Assembly: GCA_025330725.1 (NCBI GenBank)
Contig: JAIWND010000002.1
Coordinates: forward strand, 1,854,501 to 1,918,500
Direction of reading: 5' to 3'
Source: Chlamydoabsidia padenii
Taxonomy: Eukaryota > Mucoromycota > Mucoromycetes > Mucorales > Cunninghamellaceae
Length of the DNA: 64,000 nucleotides
Shown here in pieces: positions 11,731-23,759 of the stretch. Position 1 is the first letter of the stretch, and every line of letters begins with the position of its first letter. The position numbers and the translations under genes are program-made. The notes below the pieces were generated by a model that was given only the letters and a program-made list of their open reading frames with translations, was not told where the DNA came from and ran no database searches.

Positions 11731-12637
11731 CTATTTAGTTTTAGTAAAAGGTACAGAGAATCCAGAGAGTAAGAGACGACCATCGGTGTTTGTAAAGGCA
11801 GTAGTGTTAAATGTCACATCGAATCCAGTCATCTTTGGGTACACATCAAAAGAGCTTTCGATTTCCGGGAAGAGAGCCAACGCAGAAGGAGGGAATCCAA
11901 TAGCCACATTTCCATTTCCATCACCTGCTGTTATAGACATTCCAGGCCATTCTTTTAACCGAGGTAATACAATTTCCACCAATTTATCCATGAATTGATA
12001 CATTTCTTCTCCTTGTAACGTCACCTTGACACCAATAGGCATACCTTCACTAGAGTCCCAAAACAAAAAACAAAAAGTATTTAGTCAGTAACCACCAATT
12101 ATAATATGCTATAGCAATTTACCGAAGTTTCCAATTAGCAACAGAGGTTCGAGCATACACTACTTCAGGGCGAGTACCAGTTATGCTTTGAAAGGCCATG
12201 AATGCAGATAACAAGTTGCTTTTATTTCCAATAGCATCCTTAATCATAGCATGTAGAGTAATCTTGTCGAGACGAGGAATTGCTTTTGCACTTTTCAAAG
12301 GGAGAATGGGTTTGACAGGTTTACCACCTTTACGAGTACGAGTGACATATGGTGTTGTGTTATCTTGTTGTTGCTTTTGTTGTTCATCGGTGAGCTGTAA
12401 TGCGTGGTTGATCTGTACTTCTAAATCAGGGTATTTACAAGTAGAAGGTGCTACACGTGAATGGTCGTATCCTAGTATCATGAGGTCTTCGGCCAAAGTG
12501 CTGTCATAGTATTCCTTCAATCGCAATAATCCATGTGAAGAAGCAGCTGCTTGACTAGTGTTCAAAAATCGTGTGGTGCTGCATAAAGGAGTACGAAGAG
12601 CAAAGTTGTTGAGTCGTCTAGTCAAAGATGGTAACAT
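11731..12637 (-). CDS. MRPL7: Mitochondrial large-subunit ribosomal protein uL5m (MRPL7 family)
   Basis: Component of the 54S mitochondrial ribosomal subunit near the central protuberance. Two exons, 12123-12637 and 11731-12049, sum to 834 nt (277 aa). The MLPSLTRRLNNFAL start gives an arginine-rich amphipathic N-terminus typical of a mitochondrial presequence. Family signatures are PRLDKITLHAMIKDA, the GTRPEVVYARTSVANWKLREG hinge (given in part) and LPRLKEWPGM with a C-terminal FDVTFNTTA. A reading frame continues upstream to 12724 but passes through an untranslated leader; the methionine at 12637 is preferred because it opens the presequence. Confidence 0.88.
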
Positions 12638-12841
12638 TGATTGTATAAGTGGAAGAGAAGAGAGATTTTGTTTACCCTTGGAGGACAAAAGGTAAAAAAT
12701 AATATTTAAAAACCCGCCCACCAAAAATTGTCACATACAATGATACAGGATCAGCATTGTCAATGAAGGCATAATGATAATGTCTTTATTTAGTTGATGA
12801 CAAATAAAAGATAAAGAGGGGAAAGGGGATTAATGCTAGAG

Positions 12842-13165
12842 TTACCTACATAAAGAAGTATCATTTCCAATCACATTACCAGGACCATAGATAAAAGCTA
12901 AAAAGATAGACCTTTGGTTACTGTTAGTTGGTTCATAATAGATCATCATCATCCTTTTACTATATAATACTATTACCTTCAAGATTGTTTGCCTTCCCAA
13001 ATACCCATAGTTCTTCGAGGATGGCCTTCAGGTTGTTTTTGAGATCACTGAATTTGAACTCCACAATATCTAATATGCAAATATAATGTCAAGTATGTTC
13101 AGCACTCCTTGTTCTTACAGATTACCTGTATACACTATTGTGTTTTTCGATTTTCGTACCTCCAT
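12842..13165 (-). CDS. Small protein of unknown function (62 aa)
   Basis: Three exons, 13126-13165, 12977-13069 and 12842-12897, give 189 nt in one frame. Donors are GTAATC and GTAATA and the acceptors are normal. The product starts MEVRKSKNTIVYTDIVEF, continues FSDLKNNLKAILEELWVFGK and ends with a glycine/asparagine-rich tail. The centre looks helical. I do not recognise the family. Consistent splicing and protein-like composition support a real gene. It is divergent from XAP5, whose ATG is 366 bp away, so the two may share a promoter. Confidence 0.6.
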
Positions 13166-13531
13166 TATAGTGCCTAATCAAGTAAATAAAACAATGATTA
13201 GTACCAGGATAAACATATACAACTAACTAACTATATTCAAGGATGCAAATTACTTTGTTACGTAGGTAGATTAACGAATAGCAAGTCGATATGTCGATGG
13301 TAGGGTAATGCGTTTTGAAAAAGTGGAGAGCATTTGTTTTAGTTGGTCTATGTTTTTAAAAAGGGGGAGAGAAAAGAAAAGGAAGCAAGCCAAAAAAAAA
13401 AAAAGGCAGGACTAAAATACCAAAATCGGGATTTCAAATCACATTGATGTATTTGACTTTGATCGATTTTCGATTTTCGAATTCTTGCTTCTTTGCTCCT
13501 CTTTTTTTTTTTTTTCTTAATCAACTCAACT
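13166..13531. promoter_or_regulatory. Divergent promoter between the 62-aa gene and XAP5 (left copy)
   Basis: Intergenic 366 bp between two divergent starts. It contains AAAATCGGGATTTCAAATC (about 13421-13439), the reverse form of the recurring TTTGAAATCCCG element, about 95-110 bp upstream of the XAP5 ATG. The outer edge of the left arm of the inverted duplication falls here, at about 13415. Confidence 0.5.
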
Positions 13532-15053
13532 ATGGATTCTCAAGCTGAAGGCAACCGGCGCAAACAACTTGAAAAAGCTCGACAAAGGATTTATGAAGAA
13601 TCTGAAAAGGAGAAACAACGTATCATGAAGGTAAGTCTGCTAACTTTGACTGGTGTTAATCAAGGACTTGCTTACCTAACTTGACTTTGTTATTATAGAT
13701 GAACGAAGTACGTGTTGGCTCGGACAAGTTTGCTGCATCAACGACAGATATTGAATCACAACTCAAGACAAGCACCATTGGTCTCACCGAACTCTCTGAT
13801 TACCGTAAGATCCGTGAAAATCTGGAAGAACAACAAAAACGGGAGGCAGCAAAGACAGCGCCATTAGGGTAAGAAGACCATATTGTTTGACTTTTGTTGA
13901 TTAACTAACAAATACACACTTTATCTTGTATAACAGGGAAGAAAAAAAGAAGAAACGAAAGAAGAAACAAGTCTTGAAACTATCTTTTGCTGGAGACGAC
14001 GACGACAACGAAGGCGAAGACGAAACTCAAGAACAGCAACAAGACAACATCACCAAGAAGAAGAAAATGGCGAAGGATCCCAGCGTCAATACAAGCTTCT
14101 TACCTGATCGCGAAAGAGAAGAAGAAGAACGTAGAGAAAGGGAAAACTTGCGAAAGGAATGGCTGCAGAAACAAGAACTATTGAAAAGTAAGTAAAAAGG
14201 TCGGTAGGGGGTTATACCAACTAACTATTTATATTGTTTAACTAGATGAAAAGATTGATATTACATACTCATATTGGGATGGAACTGGTCATCGGAAATC
14301 TGTGGAGGTAACTAACTAAATGATGGGTAAAGAAATATGACTGAAATGACCTTGGACGACTAATCATACCTCCTTCTTTGATTTACATAGTGCAAGAAAG
14401 GGGACACAATTGCTCAATTCCTGGATAACTGCCGGAAACAGTTTCCTCAACTGCGGGCTGTTAATGTGGATAACTTGATCTACGTTAAAGAAGATTTAAT
14501 CATTCCTCACGTAAGTCCTAAATCAACAAAGGATTATATTACAACTAACTCTTTTTGATTTTAATCGACATGTAGCATTATACGTTTTACGACTTTATCA
14601 TCAACAAAGTACGAGGGAAATCCGGTCCTCTATTCAGCTTTGATGTACACGATGATATCCGGTTAGTGAATGATGCCACCATAGAAAAGGAAGAAGTAAG
14701 TTGGAAGACTACCATGATACTATAGATAATTGCATTGGTACTATACTAACCTTCTTGTTAACTTTTATAGTCTCATGCTGGTAAAGTGGTGGAACGAGGC
14801 TGGTATGAACGCAACAAACATATTTTTCCAGCAAGTCGATGGGAGACATATGAACACTCGAAGGATGTAAGTCGAATGGGGCATCGGATCTCATTTATAC
14901 TAACACTATTCTTTTATACTATAATTTTTTTTTTTTTTTTAGTATGGTGCTTACAGAATCAAGGATAGCCGGCAGTGATAGATAGTTAGATTAGTCTTGA
15001 TAATTGTTTTATTTGCTTTGTTATATAATAAAATGGGCGTTGATGTGTAATAG
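13415..15053. repeat. Inverted duplication, outer segment, left arm
   Basis: Nearly identical to the reverse complement of 43684-45312. It covers XAP5 with all introns. Homology fades within the XAP5 promoter at about 13415 and stops abruptly after TGATGTGTAATAG at 15053. Confidence 0.92.
13532..14978 (+). CDS. XAP5: XAP5/FAM50 family nuclear protein (left copy)
   Basis: Conserved nuclear protein linked to splicing and transcription in other eukaryotes. Eight exons: 13532-13630, 13699-13868, 13937-14187, 14246-14307, 14391-14510, 14576-14695, 14771-14866, 14943-14978. They sum to 954 nt (317 aa). The N-terminal half is a charged helix with lysine-rich KKKKRKKKQ and an acidic [10 protein letters not shown] tract. 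The C-terminal XAP5 domain shows [73 protein letters not shown] and ends [11 protein letters not shown]. This is the expected family architecture and length. An essentially identical copy lies at 43759-45200. Confidence 0.95.
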
Positions 15054-15447
15054 GGGGTGTTGATGTTTAATTGTTGTACCTGGATGTAATCGGCGCTTTA
15101 AAATTCAAACCTAGGCTGTGCTAACCCTTTAATGTTGCCCCTTTTATGGTAGCAAGACGATAAGATCAAAAGAGATGTGTAGGCAAAGAACTGTTTACTT
15201 GGTCGAATAATGTAATAGCTTTGATGTTGTATTAAACAATTCATGATGTTCCTTGCATTGTGAATATATGCATTCATGCATGAATACATCCAATGATGTT
15301 TACATGCGTAATGATATGTTTGCTTTGTAAACATCACATGGCTAGTTCCGATTCGTTCAAGTTATTTGGCGTTTTACAACTCCTCTTCCTTCTTTTCTCT
15401 TCTTCTTTTCTTCTTCTTCTTCCTATCTTCTCGACTTTGTGCATATA
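14979..15447. other. XAP5 3' flank and upstream region of the unknown gene
   Basis: The duplicated segment ends at 15053. Beyond it the sequence is unique to the left side, with a pyrimidine-rich CTTCTT tract (15385-15425) just before the next start codon. Confidence 0.5.
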
Positions 15448-16188
15448 ATGAGCTTTTTGACAACAAAAGGTGAGCCCTCTGATTTGAAAACCACTTTCCA
15501 TCATGATCGGACTTTGGCTACTGGCAGTCAATATTCCCCAGCACAACAATCCACCTCCTCGGCTTCCTTCCGAAGTAGCAACGATCATGCCCCCTCTCAA
15601 AGAAATGATCATAATCAAACTTTCGACAGTTTTACTCGGACGCCAAACACAGTACCGCTTTCTTTATCTTCAAACTTGCCGCCTCAACCACTAGTCAATC
15701 CCTCACAGCACCTACAGCTGGCAGCCTCATCACCCATGGATGGGTCTCAAGTCCTGGCTTTATTAAATGAATCATCAGGGGCTTATGATAAGGAGGTACA
15801 TGGTGATGATTTAGTGGCGGGCTCCATGTCTTACCAAAGCTATCAGCATCAGTCAGATCATCAGCATAGTTTGTCGGAATTTGAAATACAGAAGCGGCGT
15901 GCGATGGAAGAGTGGATTTTGACAGATGACATTATTGCATATATTGAGAAGCATGACTCTAGTTATGTGGACGATGTTTATGGGTTACCACCAGTGATTG
16001 CTAATTTGGTAAAGGAGGCGAAAGAGGAACTAAAGCAAGGCGGCGACGGTACCGATGGACAGCAAAAAGCGATAAATAGGCTGCAGATGATTAGAAATCA
16101 TTTGATTGGCCGATCTCGGGGAAATTTTACAATGGCAGTTCAACAAGGATTACAAATGAAAGAAGATGATTGGGCAGCTCTCTTTTAA
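15448..16188 (+). CDS. Uncharacterised protein (246 aa), present only on the left arm
   Basis: Single open exon with ATG at 15448 (MSFLTTKGEPSDL). An upstream in-frame GTG at 15439 is not a likely start. The first about 130 residues are Ser/Gln/Pro-rich and low in complexity. The C-terminal half looks folded and helical: RRAMEEWILTDDIIAYIEKH, SYVDDVYGLPPVIANLVKEA, INRLQMIRNHLIGRSRGN, ending EDDWAALF. I do not recognise the family. It sits in the block (15054-17310) where the two arms of the inverted duplication do not match, so it is single copy here. Confidence 0.7.
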   Translation: MSFLTTKGEPSDLKTTFHHDRTLATGSQYSPAQQSTSSASFRSSNDHAPSQRNDHNQTFDSFTRTPNTVPLSLSSNLPPQPLVNPSQHLQLAASSPMDGSQVLALLNESSGAYDKEVHGDDLVAGSMSYQSYQHQSDHQHSLSEFEIQKRRAMEEWILTDDIIAYIEKHDSSYVDDVYGLPPVIANLVKEAKEELKQGGDGTDGQQKAINRLQMIRNHLIGRSRGNFTMAVQQGLQMKEDDWAALF

Positions 16189-16629
16189 GTTTGTGGTAAC
16201 TTGGTCATATTATAAATAAATCACACTGCTTTAAAAATGATTTGTATACCAAACAAAAGGGCATGGTCCCTGAATTCCGGGTTGTGGAGCGCTATTTAAA
16301 TGATTGAATGAGCAGGATTACCTCTGCTACGGCAGAAACATCTAGTTCAGGCATAATGCAACATCAAAAGGCTATATGAACAAGTGATCAAAAGGGAGGA
16401 AAAGTCAACTAGTCGACTGCACATGCCTCCTTTTACCCCTAACGCATTGAGTTCATGAGTCACTCTTCCTCGGGTATTTCAAACGGCGCTTGGAAAGTAT
16501 TTTATCTTTGAATTTTTTTTTCTTTTTCTTTTTTCCTCTTTTCTTTTCTTTCCTCATTGTATTTATTCTCTTCATATCATATACCACATTGGAATAGAAC
16601 GATCAAACTTTAAGCCCCCAGTATCTAAT
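16189..16629. other. Intergenic stretch upstream of MATE (left)
   Basis: A polyadenylation-like AATAAA lies at 16215-16220. The pyrimidine tract 16500-16560 directly precedes the MATE leader. A weak TTTCAAACGGCGCTTGG copy of the recurring element lies near 16476. No gene. Confidence 0.5.
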
Positions 16630-18429
16630 ATGTCTAACAATAATATAAACTCAGAAAGATCGTCTTTACCCGGCGATCCTACTGAACGAACTCCTCTTGT
16701 CAACGCTTCTGGAAAGTTAGACTTTGATGTCTCTTCATGGAAAACAGAATTCAAGTGGTTGCTGAAGAACTGTATCCCTGTCATTGGAACCTACATGCTA
16801 CAAAACTCACTACAAATGGCTTCTATTTTTACACTTGGCCGACTTGGCGCTACTCAGCTTGCAGCAGCTGCCCTTGGATCTATGTTTGCTAGTGTCTCTG
16901 CTTGGAGTATCGCACATGGCATGACTACTGGTAAGTTTGTAGGGTGTTGAATATTGTTACTGATAGTCATCAAATACTAACTCCCTCCTCTTTTTTCTTT
17001 CTTTCTTTTTTTTTGTCATATCATATATAGCTCTAGATACTTTGTGTAGTCAGGCATGGACAGGAGCAAAGGACAAGACGTTGGTTGGTGTACATCTTCA
17101 ACGAGCATTGGTTATTTTGGCAATCATGTTTTTACCTATTGCAGGAATCTGGTGGAATGGTGAAAGAATTCTTTTGTCCTTGAATCAAGAACCTGATTTG
17201 GCAGAACATGCAGGTAAGCAACTAAATATCAAATCGGATTAAAAGTCGAATTACCGCCTATGATGATGCTTATGGAAATTAAATCTTATAACATTGATTA
17301 TGTTTTTTATAGGACTCTTCCTACGATATCTCATGATTGGTGCTCCTGCTTATATCGCCTTTGAAGCTGTCAAGAAGTATTTACAAGCACAAGGAATCAT
17401 GCAAGCGTCAACATATGCACTGATCATTGCATCACCTATTAATTTAGCCCTTAACTATACATTGGTGTACGTGGAACCCTTCAAGTTGGGATTTATTGGA
17501 GCTCCTCTTGCCACAAGCTTCAGCTACTGGTTGATGCTTCTCTTGTTACTCCTTTATATCAACTTTGTGGACGGTCTTGAAGCCTGGGGTGGATGGACTA
17601 AAGAATGTTTATCTGATTGGGGACCCTTTATTCGTCTCGGCTTACCCGGAGTTGTGGCTGTTTCAGTGGAATGGTGGTCTTTTGAACTCAGTGCTTTGGC
17701 GGCTTCTTATCTTAGCACCGTCGATCTCGCTGCTCAGTCAATCCTATTGACTTCTGGTGGTGCAACTTATACGATTCCATACGGTATTGCTGTTACTGTT
17801 TCTAATCGTGTGGGTAACTCTCTTGGTCAAGGCTGTGCTATCAAGGCTAAACGTGCATCCTCTATGGCTCTCATGTTTGCAGTTGTCTTTGGTACCCTCA
17901 ACTCACTCTTCTTCATCTTTACACGCTCTTGGTTCGGCTACTTGTTTACATCTGAAGAAGACGTCGTACAACGGGTTAGCGCAATTTTACCTCTTTGTGC
18001 TCTATTCCAAATCGCAGATGGGGCTGCTGGTGTCAGCAGGTAAAGGAAAAAAAAAAGAGTAGTGATTATGGTAAAGATGGAAACTAACTTTATGAAACTT
18101 GTATCAATAGTGGAATTATTCGTGGATTGGGACGACAAAAGGTAGCTGCATATCTCAATGTCTTTGCTTACTACGCTGTGGCTGCTCCCATTGGTTACTT
18201 GCTTACCTTCAAATTGGATTGGGCTTTAACAGGTTTGTGGACTGGTTTGACCATCGCTCTTTTCCTCAGTGCAACACTTCAAGTCGTCTTTTTATATATT
18301 GTTGATTGGCGTGCAGAAGCGAAGAAGATCCACCATCGTATCCAAGTTGCCGAACACAAATTGCACCATGATCAAAATGACGACGATGACGACTCCTTTG
18401 ACTCTGATGAACCATTACTGAATGCATAA
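16630..18429 (+). CDS. MATE-family multidrug/toxin extrusion transporter (left copy, intact)
   Basis: Proton- or sodium-coupled exporter of small organic compounds, a membrane protein with about 12 helices. Exons 16630-16930, 17031-17213, 17313-18039 and 18111-18429 sum to 1530 nt (509 aa). Recognisable parts: EFKWLLKNCIPVIGTYML, GATQLAAAALGSMF, ALDTLCSQAWTGAKD (the MATE ALDTLC signature), PAYIAFEAVKKYLQAQG, VSVEWWSFELSALAAS and a charged C-terminal tail with DDDDD and DEPLL. From 17311 the gene lies inside the near-identical inner arm. The first two exons lie in the diverged block and differ clearly from the right copy. Confidence 0.93.
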
Positions 18430-19169
18430 ACGAACTGGTGTAATAGAAACGACACTTAAAACAACAACTTCAACATCACCATAATTTGATTTGACCTATC
18501 TACACAATCTCCATCATCATTGCATTTTACCCTTTAACAGCCCTTTACTATTCTAGTTATAGTTATTATCTGCCTTTCGCACATCTTGTACTATTTTTAC
18601 ACAAATAAACTATTTATGAAAAAAAAAAAAACTCCTTGGTATACATACATGTGGTGACATACAAAGCTGATAATTAAAGCGGGTCAATGTCACTTTGTTG
18701 GGATCTCATCTCACTCTTACTCGAGCATAATGATTCACTTTCCAGGGAATGTCGTCCGCTATTTTAAACCCCGCGTCATGTACAATTTACCACTTCTGTA
18801 AAGTTGATCCATCTCAATGATGTAGGGGATGACATTTGTTGTTCTTCTATACTCCCAGCCAACTTTGTTAAGCCCAGACACTTGTATCTGTCAGGTCAGG
18901 CTTATGGTAGCATTCATTGATTATACATCTCTCCATCCTCTCCATGAAAGAGAAACAGAACAAAAAAATACTGTTTTCGAATCCCGCCACCCCAGTCAGA
19001 GTTGGAAAGGCCACTATTCACTCAATTGTCAACCGATGCTAATGATTAAAGTGACCAAAGTTTTTCTAATTTGCGTTCCCAACCAACTTTATTTAGAAAT
19101 CCAAGCCCTCAAACCGTTTTTTCAACGAATAATGGCTGAAAATCAAGATTCTTTTAGATGATGTGGTCA

Positions 19170-19217
<48 letters not shown>

Positions 19218-19737
19218 CAAAACTGGCACCTCGGATCAATATGAAAATTCAAATCTCGCCCAATTTAGAAAGGATTACATTATATTAGGTAACGTTTTTT
19301 CTTTTTTCTTTTCTTTTTTTTTGTTGTTGTCTGAGGAGTGAATAGTATGAATTGAGCAAGGTAGAAGAGAGAATGACAACTAGCCCATAGTCAAGATCCC
19401 CACCTAAACATTTCAAATCCCGCTTTTCGTTCGAGGTTCCCTTACCCGGAACACAGCTGCATAAAGTCTGTTCTTATTTTATTATGTTTCTTATCTATAC
19501 ATTAATGTGATACATCACTAACCCATTTAAAAACCAAAAAGTAAGAGTAATTTCAATAAAGTTTTATTTATAAAGGATAGATAAAAACAACAATAGATTG
19601 ATGTATGTATAACCAAGTAAAGGTGTTCGTAATATATATATATAGATCATAGAAGCATGATAAAAAATGGGAGGGGGGGAAGGAGTAAGGATTGTATAGC
19701 TAGACTTATAGGAGGGGAGGGGTTTTCTTTAAATATT
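18430..19737. other. Intergenic region between MATE and PYC 3' ends (left)
   Basis: Convergent 3' flanks. It holds a repeat dimer (18765-19160), several TTTNAAATCCCG elements (18763, 18973, 19247, 19411) and a T tract of about 46 at 19172-19217 that is clearly longer than its mirror (about 27 A at 39901-39926). No gene seen. Confidence 0.6.
18765..19160. repeat. Dispersed-repeat dimer (left arm)
   Basis: Two units start with AAACCCCGCG (18766) and GAATCCCGCC (18979), about 214 bp apart. The second carries the core CCGATGCTAATGATTAAAGT (19033) shared with 5794, 6034, 42760 and 43000. The first has GACACTTGTATCTGTCAGGT followed by CAGGC, similar to the 3' part of the units at 5.9 and 6.1 kb. 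It is mirrored at about 39940-40335. Confidence 0.55.
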
Positions 19738-21545
19738 CTAGGCATCAGCATCCTTGACAATACGGGCAACCAAATCACCTGTTGATAAAGAATCACCTTC
19801 GGCAATAGGGACATATTCGACTAGACCAGCGACAGGAGCAGAAACAATGGTTTCCATCTTCATTGCGCTTAGCACACACACTGGATCGCCTGCCTTGATA
19901 TGAGAACCAGATTTGGCACGGACTTCAACGACCACACCAGACATGGGAGCAGCGACTTCACCAGGTTTGCTAGAGTTGGCCTTTTCCCGAGTGACATGTT
20001 CGACAGCTGCATTTGTATCCACAATACCCACCACACGAGCTTCACCATTGAGTTCAAAGTACACATCACGTTTACCAGTATTGTTGATAGGTCCAACCGC
20101 CAATAACTTGATGATCAACGTTTTTCCTTCTTCAATTTCCACATGGAATTCTTCACCAATTTCCGGCTTGGATAAGAAGTAACGAGTAGGCACCTTGGAA
20201 AGATCACCATATTGATTAACCATATTGCGGTAGTCAGCAAAGACCTTGGGGTACAGGGCAGCAGAGACCACATCATAGTCACGGATGCTTTTACCATATT
20301 GTTGAGTCAATTCTTCCTTGAGCTTCGCCAAATCAAGAGGAGGTAAGGTTGCACCTGGGCGGCCATCGATACGTGGAAGATCGCGGATGATTTTCGAGCG
20401 CAAAGGTTCGGGGAATCCACCATGAGGCTGACCCAAGTAACCTTGGAAGAATTCAACGACAGATGTAGGGAAGGACAAGTTACCAGCGCGTTCAACCAAA
20501 TCATCACCATTCAATCCGTTGGACACCATGAATTGAGCCATATCACCGACAACCTTGGAAGAAGGAGTTACCTTGACAAGATCACCACACAGTTTGTTTG
20601 CTTCTTCATATGCTTTCTTGATTTGTTTCCACTGAGTACCAAGACCAAGTTGCTGAGCTTGGAACATGAGGTTAGTGTATTGGCCACCAGGCATTTCATG
20701 ATCGTAGACACCAGAATCAGCAGATTTGACGTTGGCTTCAAAGCAAGAGTACAACATACGGCATTGTTCCCAGTAAGAGTTGAGAGCTTGAATGTCTTCC
20801 ATACGGATACCAGTCCCCAAGTTGGTTTGCTCCAATCCAGCAACAAGAGCACCCATAGCAGGTTGAGAAGTCATACCAGACATGGAATCAATAGCAACAT
20901 CAATCACATCGGCACCAGCAGCAGCAGCGGCCATCATAGAGGCAACACCAGTACCAGCAGTATCGTGAGTATGGACGTGAATTGGTAGATCAGGGAATTT
21001 TTCACGGATGGCACCAATCAATAACTTGGCAGCTTCAGGTTTCAACACACCAGCCATATCCTTGATACCGAGAATATGAATACCTTCATTCACCAGTTCT
21101 TGAGTCAAATCGAGATAGTAGTTGAGGTCATACTTTTTCTTTTTAGGGTTGGACACATCACCAGTATAGCAAACAGTAGCTTCCACTACACCACCAGCTT
21201 TCTTGACAGCATCAATACCGAGTTTCATGTTTTCGACATAGTTGAGAGAGTCAAAGATACGGAAGATATCCATGCCCGCCTTGACTGCCTTGTCACAGAA
21301 TTCGTAAACGACATTATCAGGATAAGATGTATAACCCACAGCATTGGCACCACGGAGAAGCATTTGGAAGGGGATATTGGGCACAACCTTTCGGAGTTCG
21401 ATCAAACGGTCCCAAGGATCTTCATACAAGAATCGCATGGCGACATCAAATGTGGCACCGCCCCAACATTCAAGAGAGAAGGCATTGCTGAGAGCATGAG
21501 AAGTAGCAGGAGCAATACGAAGCAGGTCTAGAGTTCAAAAAGAAA

Positions 21546-21614
<69 letters not shown>

Positions 21615-23759
21615 TGAATCGATCGGAATTTTAATTGGACCCTGTACCTCTTTTTTTTTTTTTTTTTTATCATTTCTCCACTTACCAACAGTACGGACTC
21701 GAGTAGCCAACAGACTTTGATGAGCATCACGCCAAGTAGTATCCATAATCAATACACCAGGATAAGCACGGACAGCCTTGGCAAAAGCATCGGGACCTTG
21801 TTCGACAATGATTTTTCTCCAACCATCAGTAGGAGGGGCAGATACATCAACATTGTTACCATTATGACCACGGATGACAGGTACTTCGATTTCATGCTTG
21901 TAAGAAGGTTCACCAACTTGACCCTTGATTTGAGATCCATTGACAACAATATCCCCGAGGTAGCCCAAAAGACGCTGAGCACGGTTTTGGTATTGTACAA
22001 GACGGAAAAGGTCAGGAGTATCATCAATAAAAGTGGTCCAGCAGTTACCAGTCATGAATGTATCGTGAGTCAATAAGCGTTGCAAGAAGGGAATGTTTGT
22101 CTTGACACCACGGATACGGAATTCCACCAAGGCACGGACAATCTTGCGACGAGCGACTTCATAAGTAGATCCAGAGCAAGTACATTTGACAAGTAAAGAA
22201 TCATAATGAGGAGTAATGATAGCCCCAGCATAACCAGCTCCACCATCCAAACGTACACCATTACCACCAGATGATCGATAGACTTCAATCTTGCCAGTAT
22301 CAGGTTGGAAGTTCAATTCAGGGTCTTCAGTAGTAATACGACATTGGATAGCAAAGCCACGTTGACGAATTCTTTGTTGAGTCAAACCTAATTGAGGCAA
22401 AAGAGCACCAGCGGCAATTTGGATTTGAGCTGCCACAATATCAATCCCAGTAATTTCTTCGGTGATGGTGTGTTCGACTTGAATACGAGGGTTGATTTCA
22501 ATAAAGTAATGACGATTTTGACTGTCGACCAAAAATTCAGCAGTACCAGCATTTTTATACTTTACAGTTTTGGCAATTCTGACAGCATCGTTGAGAATGG
22601 CTTCACGCACAGCATTATCCAAGTTCTTCGCAGGAGCAATTTCCACCACCTTTTGATGTCGACGTTGGACCGAGCAATCACGTTCAAACAGATGGACCAC
22701 ATTACCAGCACGATCAGCAAGTAGTTGTACTTCAATATGGCGAGGCTTGTCCAAGAATCGTTCGATAAATACAGTTCCATCACCAAAGGCAGCCAATGCT
22801 TCAGATTTTGCACGATGGAAAGAGTCCTCCAGAGACGCTTCATCACGCACCACACGCATACCACGCCCACCACCACCCATAGCCGCCTTGATAATAATTG
22901 GGAATCCATGTTCTTGAATAAAGGCTTTGCATTCAGCGTATTCACTGACAGGACCAGGGGTACCAGGGACGACAGGGACCTTGCAATCCATAGCTATCAA
23001 GTAGTAGAATAGATACAAAAATAAAATTAAATAAAAAACAAGTTAGATGATTGATTGGGTAACAATATATATGTTATATTTTTCAATTACCAATTTGTCT
23101 TGCTTTAGTTTTATCACCGAGGCTATCAATCACTTCAGGTGTAGGACCAATAAAAGTAATACCAGCAGCTTCCACCTTTCGAGCGAATTCAGCATTTTCA
23201 GATAAGAAGCCATAACCAGGATGAATCATAGATACGCCTCGTTCTTTTGCAATCTTGACAATTTCATCTTGAGCCAAGTAAGCAGCCACTGGTGTATATT
23301 GTCCAAGTTGACCGATTTGATAGGATTCATCAGCCTACAAAAAAGTAATTCCCCAAAAGGAAACCAGTGTTAGTGATTCATCATTTCAATCGCCGCTTAA
23401 TTCATTTTTTTTTTTTCCCATTCTTACGTACCTTGTATCGATGCATCGAAAGTCTGTCTTCATGTGAGAAGATGGCCACAGTTCGCATAGAAAGTTCGTG
23501 AGCAGTACGGAAGACACGAATTGCAATTTCCTAAAAGTAAGAGAATTAGAATTAAAGTTAGAAGCCTTGGTATTTGTTTATGATTTCCCTACACACAAAA
23601 CAATACCTCATAACCTATATCAATCCCCCGCCCCCTTCTTGATCATATGATCAACACGATACTTACACCACGGTTAACCACCATCAGTTTTCGAAGATTT
23701 CCCATGACTTCGCTGTTTCGGCGAATGGTTTCAACTGAATGTTCACGTTGTTGAGGCAT
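19738..23759 (-). CDS. PYC: Pyruvate carboxylase (left copy)
   Basis: Biotin enzyme making oxaloacetate from pyruvate, bicarbonate and ATP; cytosolic in many fungi. Exons 23667-23759, 23432-23530, 23091-23334, 21686-22993 and 19738-21527 sum to 3534 nt (1177 aa), the normal family length. Biotin carboxylase domain: LMVVNRGEIAIRVFRTAHEL, MIHPGYGFLSENAEFA, IIKAAMGGGGRGMRVV, IEINPRIQVEHT. Carboxyltransferase domain: DTTWRDAHQSLLATRVRT, LECWGGATFDVAMRFL, MLLRGANAVGY, IHVHTHDTAGTGVASM. Biotinyl domain: VLSAMKMETIVSAP with the target lysine in AMKM. The last intron (21528-21685) carries an A tract of about 48. It has a full-length twin at 35378-39376; all base differences I found in the coding sequence are synonymous. 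Confidence 0.97.

Noticed and set aside
21470..21730. Frames with long F or K runs in the PYC last intron
   Set aside because: They are translations of T/A homopolymers, with no protein character.
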